A stretch of 8,959 nt of DNA from Gammaproteobacteria bacterium (GTDB lineage Bacteria > Pseudomonadota > Gammaproteobacteria > Pseudomonadales > Halomonadaceae), in NCBI GenBank assembly GCA_023485185.1, contig JAMCZP010000281.1, positions 1 through 8,959 on the forward strand, written 5' to 3'. Position numbers and translations under genes: made by a program. This document shows, in pieces, positions 1 through 5,175 of the stretch (position 1 is the stretch's first letter; every line of letters starts with the position of its first letter). The notes beneath the pieces were generated by a model. That model was not told the DNA's origin, searched no databases, and saw nothing but the letters and a program-made list of their open reading frames with translations.

Positions 1-162
1 AGTCACTGAAAGCAGCAGGGTACCCAGGAGTATCAGCGTTTAGTGACTCGTTGCCGTGACAGCCTGGAGCCGTGTGAACCGTTGGCAGAGCTCGATGCTG
101 ATCGCCCAACGTTGCTGGCTGGCAACACTCAACCTAAGCAACAAACGCTGGATAAGAAATAG
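1..162 (+). pseudogene. paaY: 3' end of paaY-like gene (hexapeptide-repeat thioesterase), with in-frame TGA
   Basis: The frame from base 1 to the TAG at 160-162 reads KQQGTQEYQRLVTRC and then an EPLAELDADRP segment, which matches from memory the C-terminal tail of E. coli PaaY (WKKQGTHEYQVLVTRC, then VEPLREIEPGR). PaaY is a left-handed beta-helix (gamma-carbonic-anhydrase-like) thioesterase of phenylacetate degradation that removes dead-end CoA adducts. Only the tail is in the window, so the hexapeptide repeats cannot be seen. Codon 3 is TGA (7-9), exactly where the family has Trp before K-K/Q-Q-G-T. That fits a TGG to TGA nonsense change, a sequencing error, or an upstream frameshift, since only two codons are visible before it. 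The loss would remove about 50 C-terminal residues. The identity is supported by paaX next door, although here the two genes converge instead of forming the E. coli paaXY order. I am fairly sure of the family and less sure that the gene is dead. Confidence 0.7.
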
Positions 163-187
163 ACCTTAGATAAGCAGTAAATCTTGG

Positions 188-231
188 ATCAGTCGTCACA
201 AACATTAATTTTATACGATGTGACGACTGAT
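188..231. terminator. Perfect 13-bp inverted repeat between convergent paaY and paaX
   Basis: Arm 188-200 (ATCAGTCGTCACA) is the exact reverse complement of arm 219-231, separated by an 18-base AT-rich loop (201-218). It sits between the end of the paaY frame (162) and the end of paaX (252), where a bidirectional terminator is expected. There is no U-tract after either arm, so an intrinsic terminator is not textbook. A 3' stabilising hairpin or a protein-binding site are alternatives. Confidence 0.55.
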
Positions 232-251
232 TCAACGGGCTAGTTAGGCGC

Positions 252-1178
252 TTATTCCAACCCGCCGAAGCGTTGGTAGAAGCTGGGGCCAGGGGCTGGT
301 AATGGGCCCTCGGCGGTTTCTAGGTGCCGATCCAGCCAGCGCTCTGCGCGTTCGTAGAGCAACCGATAGAGGTTGCGGCAGAGCTGATGGGCATAGCGTC
401 CTTCCCATGCCGTGGGGAGTAGTTCGTCAGGCAGAATGGGGTCGCGTAATTGAACCTTGCGATACTCGTGAATCAGCAAGGTACGAGCAATGAAGCACGC
501 TTCCTGCCCTAAATGATTCTCTGCGTTGAGCGCATTCCACAGTGGGCGAAACTTAACCAGAAACCGCTGATACAGCTCGGCGAGTTCGTCGAGATTCCAG
601 CTATCTCTGACCTGCAGGCGCAGCGGCTTACTGGTCATGGGCTCCATGGTCTGTGTCTGCATTACGATCGTGTCGTCTGCCGCATCAAGCTCTTGCAAGG
701 CCACCATGGTTTCCGCGCATGACAGCGTGGGATGTGCCAGCACGCCCTGAGCAAAACTACCAAAGCCGAGCCATTCAAGTTCATCGCGAATCTGCTGGCG
801 ACGGTCAGCTGGCAGCTGCGTCAGCAGCGCCAATGTCCACTGGCCCGACCAAGGAGGCTGGGCACCGTGATAGACGCGCTTGAAAGCTTGTTCAAAACGA
901 CGCCGCCCAGGGCCACTTAACCGATAGTAGCTGCGACGACCGACCTTTTCACCGCGTAGCCAAGTTTCATGGGTCAACCGATAAACCGATGTACGCACCA
1001 GACGCTCATTGATTCCGATGGGCTCCACCAGTTTCGATAGACTGCCGAGCCACACAGTACCGCCTCGTGGAACGATAGAGTCGCCATAGACAGTAATAAT
1101 CAGTGAGCCGGCGCGAATAGGCCGACGCTTCTGGAAGTCATCAATAAGCGTAGCGACGCACTCTGTAGCTGGCGACAT
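252..1178 (-). CDS. paaX: PaaX, phenylacetyl-CoA-responsive repressor of phenylacetate degradation
   Basis: The 308-residue product is close to the usual PaaX length (E. coli about 316). PaaX represses paa catabolic operons and is released by phenylacetyl-CoA. An N-terminal winged-helix region (about residues 20-92) contains the family signature RAGSLIITVYGD and, further on, RLVRTSVYRLTHETWL followed by GRRSYYRLSGPGRRRF. A central domain starts near PPWSGQWTLALL (about 107-185), followed by the PaaX C-terminal domain with WNLDELAELYQRFLVKFRPL (about 193-215). The ATG at 1178 is preceded by AAAGGA (1198-1193) with a long 14-base gap. It converges on the paaY fragment. An inverted repeat further upstream (1214-1268) may be an operator. 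No frame damage is seen, so the regulator looks functional even though the visible paaY end may not be. Confidence 0.93.
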   Translation of the reverse strand: MSPATECVATLIDDFQKRRPIRAGSLIITVYGDSIVPRGGTVWLGSLSKLVEPIGINERLVRTSVYRLTHETWLRGEKVGRRSYYRLSGPGRRRFEQAFKRVYHGAQPPWSGQWTLALLTQLPADRRQQIRDELEWLGFGSFAQGVLAHPTLSCAETMVALQELDAADDTIVMQTQTMEPMTSKPLRLQVRDSWNLDELAELYQRFLVKFRPLWNALNAENHLGQEACFIARTLLIHEYRKVQLRDPILPDELLPTAWEGRYAHQLCRNLYRLLYERAERWLDRHLETAEGPLPAPGPSFYQRFGGLE

Positions 1179-1213
1179 GGTGAACGTTGATTTCCTTTAC
1201 TATGAAGTTACCG

Positions 1214-1268
1214 CAAAAAACGACAGAAAATATAGCTTATATAGAGGATTATCGTATCACGTTTTTTG
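1214..1268. promoter_or_regulatory. 9-bp inverted repeat upstream of paaX, candidate operator
   Basis: CAAAAAACG at 1214-1222 and CGTTTTTTG at 1260-1268 are perfect inverted copies, centres 46 bases apart, in the AT-rich paaX upstream region. Between them are a possible minus-strand -10 box (TATATT, 1234-1229) and CGTATCACG (1253-1261), which overlaps the right arm. No good -35 box was found. Autoregulation by PaaX or looping between two half-sites is inference. The A/T-run arms could also form by chance. Confidence 0.3.
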
Positions 1269-1337
1269 TAGTTTGGTTTGAGTCGCTGTATGTGGCTACT
1301 TAACGCGTAAGTTCATATCGATCATCAGCGATTGCGT

Positions 1338-1680
1338 TTATGAATCTGGGTGTGACGTCGAGTCTAAAGGCCTCAATTCTTCCTGCCTGGGTGGGCTGCC
1401 TATCCGCATTTCACTTAGAACCTCGTGAGAGAGGCCGTGGTACAACGCAAACATCGTAATAAACACCAGAATAAACATTGGAAGGCCAACAATGGTAATG
1501 ACCTCCTGCAATGCGGTCAGCCCGATATCGCCCGCCAGCACGATGAGCATAGCGCCCAGCATGCCTTCCCAGAGGTCCCAGAATACGCGCTGGTCTGCAC
1601 TGCCCGACGACCAGCGACGCGGAGTCCGGTGAGGTGGCGAAGAAGATGGCGACGATCATCACCGCTAAGTCCTGAATTAA
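1338..1680 (-). pseudogene. C-terminal remnant of a BCCT-family (betaine/choline/carnitine) transporter, frameshifted
   Basis: Two minus-strand frames each hold a recognisable piece of a BCCT osmolyte transporter. The upstream frame (about 1680-1600) reads VAIFFATSPDSASLVVG, matching the family's F-x-T-S-x-D-S-x-S-L-V segment in a late transmembrane helix. The downstream frame (1595-1338) reads DQRVFWDLWEG followed by MLIVLAGDIGLTALQEVI and a hydrophobic helix, matching the family's QRVFW...EG and G-L-ALQ C-terminal helix. The frames join near 1600-1596 with a one-base phase change. The stretch between SLVV and QRVFW is about a dozen residues shorter than I recall for the family, so a small out-of-frame deletion is likely. 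The first nine or so transmembrane helices (the great majority of the protein) are absent. The substrate cannot be assigned. This is a dead fragment, probably left by a rearrangement upstream of paaX. Confidence 0.75.
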
Positions 1681-1728
1681 TTGAGATGTAAAGGGAGGTT
1701 ATGGCTGTTGAATGAACTGTACAGCGAT

Positions 1729-2001
1729 TTAATTCAAGGTCGCAGACTCTGCTCTGCTGCTTTTATTGTGCAGAATAGTACCCATTAATCCTTCATGAAG
1801 CTTATCTTGTGCACTAAGCTGCTCATGTTGGTTATCTATCTGAATATTTTGAGCGCTAAACTGCACATAGGTGACTCTTGAAACTAACGGTACAGCTTCA
1901 TTTTGATAAGGCTTAGCACGATGCGGCTGAATTGCCGTTATCTCTCCCCGAATATGGTATGCGGGATCCGTGGGCCTACGCACTCTTGATACTCGGCTCA
2001 A
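1729..2001 (-). CDS. Doubtful 90-residue hypothetical protein
   Basis: This is an open minus-strand frame with a TTG as its most upstream start and no convincing Shine-Dalgarno. I do not recognise the product. It is polar and soluble-looking, with no signal peptide or transmembrane segment, and includes HIRGEITAIQPHRAKPYQNE and a run of Q/N/H-rich sequence (QFSAQNIQIDNQHEQLSAQ). The composition is protein-like rather than random, so it may be a real small gene or the C-terminal tail of a lost larger one. It sits in a stretch full of gene remnants (BCCT piece on one side, broken HTH gene on the other). If it is not coding, 1690-2010 holds nothing else I can identify. Confidence 0.25.
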   Translation of the reverse strand: MSRVSRVRRPTDPAYHIRGEITAIQPHRAKPYQNEAVPLVSRVTYVQFSAQNIQIDNQHEQLSAQDKLHEGLMGTILHNKSSRAESATLN

Positions 2002-2016
2002 GCGCTGGGGGCTGTT

Positions 2017-2322
2017 ATGAAAAAAACACGCTTCTGATGATCGTGAAGCGGCGTTAGTGACGCTGCTGAAACGCTTTTATGCAAGCGAGCTCACCGAAGG
2101 GCAGTTGTTGCGTGCCCTGCGGCGCGATGTACTGGGGCTGAATCAAACTCGCTATGCCACCTTGGTTGGCATTAGCCGACGTACCCTTTCAGACCTTGAA
2201 GGCGATAAGAGCAACGTGACCCTGGAGGTAAGAACCGTGTCTACCGACCGCTAGGCCTGGAAGTAAGCCTGCTTCCCCGCAAGCGTGCGCTGCTAGAGCA
2301 GGCGCTAGTACCTACTGAATGA
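2017..2322 (+). pseudogene. HipB-like XRE-family HTH regulator, broken by two frameshifts
   Basis: Rejoined, the reading is MKKHASDDREAALVTLLKRF, then an HTH of the XRE/Cro type (LGLNQTRYATLVGISRRTLS, DLEGDKSNVTLEV), then NRVYRPLGLEVSLLP and RKRALLEQALVPTE to TGA 2320-2322. That gives about 100 residues, normal for HipB-type antitoxin or small XRE regulators. The ATG at 2017 has a G-rich SD (GGGGG, 2007-2011). The first break is at an A7 run (2020-2026): the gene needs six A's to enter the main frame. The second is near 2229-2234, where one base is missing between TLEV and NRVY. Without correction the first frame stops after five sense codons, and the main frame stops at the TAG at 2252-2254. 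No HipA-type kinase gene follows. The HipB link is a family-level resemblance only. Confidence 0.7.
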
Positions 2323-2359
2323 GGCAGAGCCCGCTTGGACTAGTCCGCCTTTAGGTATG
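2133..2359 (+). repeat. Direct repeat copy 1 (HTH gene 3' half plus downstream flank)
   Basis: This stretch matches 4777-4969 in the same orientation. Exact shared blocks include 25 bases starting TGGTTGGCATTAGCC and 21 bases starting AGCCTGCTTCCCCGC. Similarity continues past the stop codon (TGAATGAG-CAGAG and a following CCGCCTTT/CTGCCTTTT), so the unit is wider than the coding frame. Copy 1 is the longer one; it keeps about 37 bases that copy 2 has lost. Confidence 0.85.
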
Positions 2360-2475
2360 ATGGTAGGGGTGATTATCGTCGTCTTGTTGAATTAGGTGGT
2401 GACGAGGCTCAAAGGCACCTCATCGCTAAACTGCTACTGCTAAAGGTGTTTAAAGCGTGCTGGAACATAGAGTAG
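2344..2475 (+). other. Unidentified open fragment between the broken HTH gene and luxR
   Basis: A frame of 43 codons without its own start codon near the front runs from just after a TAG (2341-2343) to a TAG at 2473-2475. It includes YDGRGDYRRLVELGGDEAQ and RHLIAKLLLLKVFKACW. It looks protein-like but I cannot place it. It could be an eroded piece of the gene that once followed the HTH gene. The stretch also has to contain the luxR promoter; I see no clear -35/-10 pair. Confidence 0.2.
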
Positions 2476-2479
2476 CTCA

Positions 2480-3307
2480 ATGACAACAACCCCTATCACG
2501 TCAGACCATTCGCTGGACCCTCAGATGCTTGCCGATTGTATTGATTCGTTGGGCGCTGCCCACTTTAGCTCTCGTTTAATCAGGCTGTTGCATTCGCTGG
2601 TGGCATTTGACTGTGCGGTCATCGTTGGCTATCGCCCTGACAAGCACCCTATTTATCTTTACGACTCCCTTCAACAGCAGCGTGAGCTGCTGTTTCAGCG
2701 TTACCTGCTGTATGCCTATCAACAAGACCCTTTTTTAGTGCAGTTGGAACAGCAGCGGGAAGAGGGCGTATTTCACATTGGGCATGTCCAATCGATGGAC
2801 GAGGTGGGTAAGCGATACCTGCAAGATTTTTATCAACAAACCGGTTGGCGAGACGAGCTATGCCTCACGCTGCGTCTGACTGAGGAGCGCTGGATCGTGG
2901 TGTACCTTGGCATGCTTCAAGACCAAACACGCTTTTCCGCTGACCATCGAGATACGTTAATGCGCTATTTGGATGTCGTTGCAGCGCTTTGCCGCCAGCA
3001 CTGGGGCCAAGCGCCGCTGCATGTGTCTTTGCTGCCGCTTGATAGCGGTATGGGTGAGCAACTGCGTCAGACAGTGGCAAACTTTGGCAAAATGTTGTTA
3101 ACCGAACGCGAACAGCAAGTGGTTGCGTTGATGGTGCAAGGGCTGGATTCTCATGAGATTGCCGAACACCTAGGCATTGGTCACGGTACGGTTAAAAATC
3201 ATCGTAAGCGCATCTATGCCGCGCTAGGTGTTAACTCCTTAAGTGGGCTGTTCGGTGTGTTTCTTACTCACAGCATTGCCGCAGGCACCCCGCCCGCTGC
3301 CCATTGA
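2480..3307 (+). CDS. LuxR-type HTH transcriptional regulator (solo, no autoinducer-domain signature)
   Basis: The 275-residue protein has a clear C-terminal GerE/LuxR DNA-binding domain at about residues 206-262: LTEREQQVVALMVQGLDSHE, IAEHLGIGHGTVKNHRKRIY, then ALGVNSLSGLF. The first 200 residues form a putative sensory domain (FDCAVIVGYRPDKHPIYLYD, then EERWIVVYLGML near 136-146). They lack the W-Y-D-P-W pattern of acyl-homoserine-lactone receptors and any receiver-domain Asp/Lys pattern, so the signal is unknown. ATG 2480 has only a weak upstream SD (TAGAG, 2469-2473), suggesting low expression. No luxI-type synthase is nearby. The gene lies 94 bases upstream of tyrS on the same strand. Regulation of tyrS or of itself is inferred from position only. 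The codon frame is undamaged, in contrast to most genes around it. Confidence 0.88.
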   Translation: MTTTPITSDHSLDPQMLADCIDSLGAAHFSSRLIRLLHSLVAFDCAVIVGYRPDKHPIYLYDSLQQQRELLFQRYLLYAYQQDPFLVQLEQQREEGVFHIGHVQSMDEVGKRYLQDFYQQTGWRDELCLTLRLTEERWIVVYLGMLQDQTRFSADHRDTLMRYLDVVAALCRQHWGQAPLHVSLLPLDSGMGEQLRQTVANFGKMLLTEREQQVVALMVQGLDSHEIAEHLGIGHGTVKNHRKRIYAALGVNSLSGLFGVFLTHSIAAGTPPAAH

Positions 3308-3317
3308 TGTTCCTCTC

Positions 3318-3333
3318 TATCCCTTTAGGGATA
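3318..3333. promoter_or_regulatory. 16-base palindrome just after luxR, candidate operator
   Basis: TATCCCT (3318-3324) and AGGGATA (3327-3333) are inverted arms around TT, eleven bases past the luxR stop and 68 bases before tyrS. The two-base centre makes it a poor RNA hairpin but a good dimer-binding site. Binding by the neighbouring LuxR protein is a guess; a small intrinsic hairpin for luxR is the alternative. Confidence 0.3.
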
Positions 3334-3352
3334 TCGCGCTGCGCCTTTGTGC

Positions 3353-3393
3353 CCCTTAGCCTTACGCCCACGACATCACACTAAGGCTAAGGG
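3353..3393 (+). promoter_or_regulatory. tyrS leader hairpin overlapping the ribosome-binding site
   Basis: CCCTTAGCCTTA (3353-3364) pairs perfectly with TAAGGCTAAGGG (3382-3393) across a 17-base loop. The right arm supplies most of the tyrS Shine-Dalgarno AAGGGAGA (3389-3396), which lies five to six bases before ATG 3402. If the stem forms in mRNA the SD is paired, so ribosome access would depend on the stem being opened. There is no U-tract after the stem, so it is not a good luxR terminator. The arms are built from a tandem CTAAGG unit (3381-3392). No T-box specifier or tRNA-like fold was recognised. Confidence 0.5.
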
Positions 3394-3401
3394 AGAGCAT
3401 C

Positions 3402-4667
3402 ATGAAGGCAACGGCATTACTTAACGACTTGCAACAACGCGGGTTAATCGCCCAATCCACTCACGAGCAAGCACTCTGCGAGCTGCTCAGCACGCCGCAA
3501 ACGGTTTACTGCGGTTTCGACCCCACTGCAGGAAGCCTGCATATTGGCCATCTCGTGCCGCTGCTGATGCTCAAGCGCTTTCAGGATGCGGGCCACCAGG
3601 GCGTGGCGCTGGTAGGCGGTGCGACCGGGATGATTGGTGACCCAAGTTTCAAAGCCACTGAGCGCTCGTTGAACTCATCGGCAACGGTAGAAGGTTGGGT
3701 GCAAGCGCTGAACGAACAGATCTACTGGCTAATGGCACCCCATTTAGAAGCGCCGTTTAGCGTGGTCAATAACGCAGAGTGGATCGGTGAGATCAATGTG
3801 ATCGACTTCTTCCGTGATGTAGGCAAGCACTTTTCCATGAATGCCATGATCAACCGGGAGTCAGTGAAACAGCGCTTGGAACGACCTGACCAAGGTATGT
3901 CATTTACCGAGTTTAGCTACGCTCTGCTGCAATCTTACGATTTTGCTCACCTCAGCTGCACGCTGGGCTGCCGTCTGCAAATTGGCGGTAATGATCAATG
4001 GGGAAATATTGTCAGTGGCATCGATTTAACCCGCCGCCTGAACGGCGAACAGGTGATGGGTATGACGCTGCCGCTCATCACCAAGTCGGATGGCACTAAG
4101 TTCGGCAAAACCGAAAGTGGCACCGTGTGGCTCGACCCGGAGCACACCTCTCCCTATCACTTTTACCAGTTTTGGCTAAATACCGACGACAGCGACGTTT
4201 ACCGTTTTCTGCGTTACTACACCTTTTTAAGCTGTGAGGAGATAGCGGCGATTGAGGCGAGCGACACGCTTTCAACTGCAAGACCACAGGCGCAGCGCAT
4301 ACTGGCGGAGTCGATCACTCGTTTTGTGCATGGCGAAGAAGGCCTTACTGCCGCTCGGCGTATCTCACAAGCGCTGTTTAGCGGCAAGGTCGCGAGGCTT
4401 ACGCTGGATGAGCTGGAGCAGTTAGCGCTTGATGGCCTGCCTTGCGTGGAAGTCTCGCCCGAAGAATCCATGGATGCAGTGCTGGTAAAAGGCAGTTTGG
4501 TAAGGTCAAAACGCCAGGCGCGGCAATTGCTGGACCAGGGTGCGGTACGCCTCAACGGGGAGCCTGGCCATTCAGGTCGATTAGGCGACAGCTTCGCTCT
4601 CTTCGATACCTACTGGGTCGTACAAAAAGGCAAAAAGCACTTTTGCCTGTTTAAGCGGGCGGCTTAA
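3402..4667 (+). CDS. tyrS: Tyrosyl-tRNA synthetase (class I, E. coli-type TyrS)
   Basis: This enzyme charges tRNA-Tyr with tyrosine using ATP. The 421-residue length matches E. coli TyrS (424), and the sequence is strongly alike throughout. The Rossmann catalytic core carries [20 protein letters not shown] with the HIGH motif at 47-50, [16 protein letters not shown] near 74-88, the tyrosine-pocket segment [11 protein letters not shown] (171-181; Y173, Q177, D180), GGNDQWGN (195-202), and the KMSKS-equivalent KFGKT at 233-237. A C-terminal S4-like RNA-binding domain covers about 354-418. All expected catalytic motifs are present and the frame is intact. ATG 3402 has a strong SD (AAGGGAGA) that is partly buried in a hairpin. 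It follows luxR, and both are bracketed by copies of a broken HTH gene. Relatives such as Pseudomonas often use a different TyrRS (TyrZ type), so this may be a second, acquired TyrRS; the window cannot settle that. Confidence 0.96.
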   Translation: MKATALLNDLQQRGLIAQSTHEQALCELLSTPQTVYCGFDPTAGSLHIGHLVPLLMLKRFQDAGHQGVALVGGATGMIGDPSFKATERSLNSSATVEGWVQALNEQIYWLMAPHLEAPFSVVNNAEWIGEINVIDFFRDVGKHFSMNAMINRESVKQRLERPDQGMSFTEFSYALLQSYDFAHLSCTLGCRLQIGGNDQWGNIVSGIDLTRRLNGEQVMGMTLPLITKSDGTKFGKTESGTVWLDPEHTSPYHFYQFWLNTDDSDVYRFLRYYTFLSCEEIAAIEASDTLSTARPQAQRILAESITRFVHGEEGLTAARRISQALFSGKVARLTLDELEQLALDGLPCVEVSPEESMDAVLVKGSLVRSKRQARQLLDQGAVRLNGEPGHSGRLGDSFALFDTYWVVQKGKKHFCLFKRAA

Positions 4668-4670
4668 GTA

Positions 4671-4776
4671 TTAAGAGGCCGGGTGTTTGCTGTAAATGAA
4701 TGCCGCCCAGCATGTGGCGCGCGCCATTTGCCGATAAAAATCGATATGGTCGGTGGTCTTGTTGGCCGCCACCAGT
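4671..4776 (-). other. Possible C-terminal tail of an unidentified gene, cut by the repeat
   Basis: On the minus strand the bases between the repeat edge (4777) and a TAA at 4673-4671 read LVAANKTTDHIDFYRQMARA and then TCWAAFIYSKHPAS. The frame runs on into the inverse strand of the HTH repeat, where it makes no sense, so only these 34 codons could be ancestral coding sequence. I do not recognise the family. Nothing else was found between tyrS and the repeat, and no clear tyrS terminator. Confidence 0.2.
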
Positions 4777-4932
4777 TGGGGCTGAATCAAACCCGATATG
4801 CCACTCTGGTTGGCATTAGCCGACGTACCCTGTCGGACATAAGAAGGCGACAAAAGTAACGTGACCCTTGACGCGAGCCTGCTTCCCCGCAAGCGTTCCC
4901 TGCTGGGGTAGGCATTGCTACCCATTGAATGA
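4777..4932 (+). pseudogene. Second, more degraded copy of the HipB-like HTH gene
   Basis: The fragment opens inside the gene at LGLNQTRYATLVGISRRTLS followed by D, identical in protein sequence to the copy at 2017-2322, then goes out of frame (an inserted base near 4842 makes IRRRQK-stop). A deletion of about 37 bases joins VTL to SLLPRKR, and a TAG interrupts the tail at the position of E-Q in copy 1. The original stop survives as TGA 4930-4932. The N-terminal half (start codon and first 40 or so residues) is missing. The gene cannot make a DNA-binding protein. The shared downstream flank shows that a DNA segment was duplicated, rather than a gene family member arriving separately. Confidence 0.75.
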
Positions 4933-4969
4933 GCCAGAGTCTGCTTGATCTATCCTGCCTTTTGTTATG
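4777..4969 (+). repeat. Direct repeat copy 2
   Basis: This is the partner of 2133-2359. The first 65 or so bases are close to 88% identical by eye. Similarity ends near 4969, after which the two flanks are unrelated. With copy 1 it brackets about 2.4 kb holding luxR and tyrS. Confidence 0.85.
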
Positions 4970-5175
4970 TCAAATCTGAAAAGGTAGAACTATATGAAGG
5001 TGAGACACAGGTTTGAATGGTGTCAGGGACTCTGTTTCTAATGCTTCATTATCGGTCGGATCAACCTGTCGACCCATACGATAGGCTCCCACTATGCTGA
5101 GAGCCGCTATGCCGCCTTCTATCTGGATTCCACGAAGGCGGTATTGAGATAAATACGTCCTATAGGTCGATAGCG
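4970..5175 (-). other. Gene-poor spacer with an unexplained open minus-strand frame
   Basis: No recognisable gene lies here. One minus-strand frame stays open from about 5179 to a TGA at 4972-4970, reading YLSQYRLRGIQIEGGIAALS, IVGAYRMGRQVDPTDNEALE and TESLTPFKPVSHLHIVLPFQ plus I. The only ATG is internal (the M of YRMGRQ). The composition looks more protein-like than chance, so it may be an eroded gene tail, but no family is recognised. A short hairpin (5112-5141) lies within it. Confidence 0.2.
5112..5141 (-). terminator. 8-bp hairpin downstream of the isochorismatase-family gene
   Basis: CCGCCTTC (5112-5119) and GAAGGCGG (5134-5141) are inverted arms with a 14-base loop, 35 bases beyond the hydrolase stop on the minus strand. 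No U-tract follows, so terminator function is only plausible. Confidence 0.35.

Noticed and set aside
302..920. Several plus-strand open frames over paaX
   Set aside because: All overlap the intact paaX frame, lack SD sites and resemble no family.
2020..2027. Programmed -1 frameshift at the A-run
   Set aside because: The A AAA AAC slippery pattern is out of phase with the ATG, the shift needed is +1, and a second uncompensated break downstream means no complete product results.
4217..4555. 112-codon minus-strand open frame inside tyrS
   Set aside because: It is antisense to strongly conserved TyrRS coding sequence, is Ser/Arg-rich without any family signature, and has no SD.
2133..4969. Composite transposon flanked by insertion sequences
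   Set aside because: The repeats encode an HTH fragment, not a transposase, and no terminal inverted repeats or target-site duplications were found by eye.
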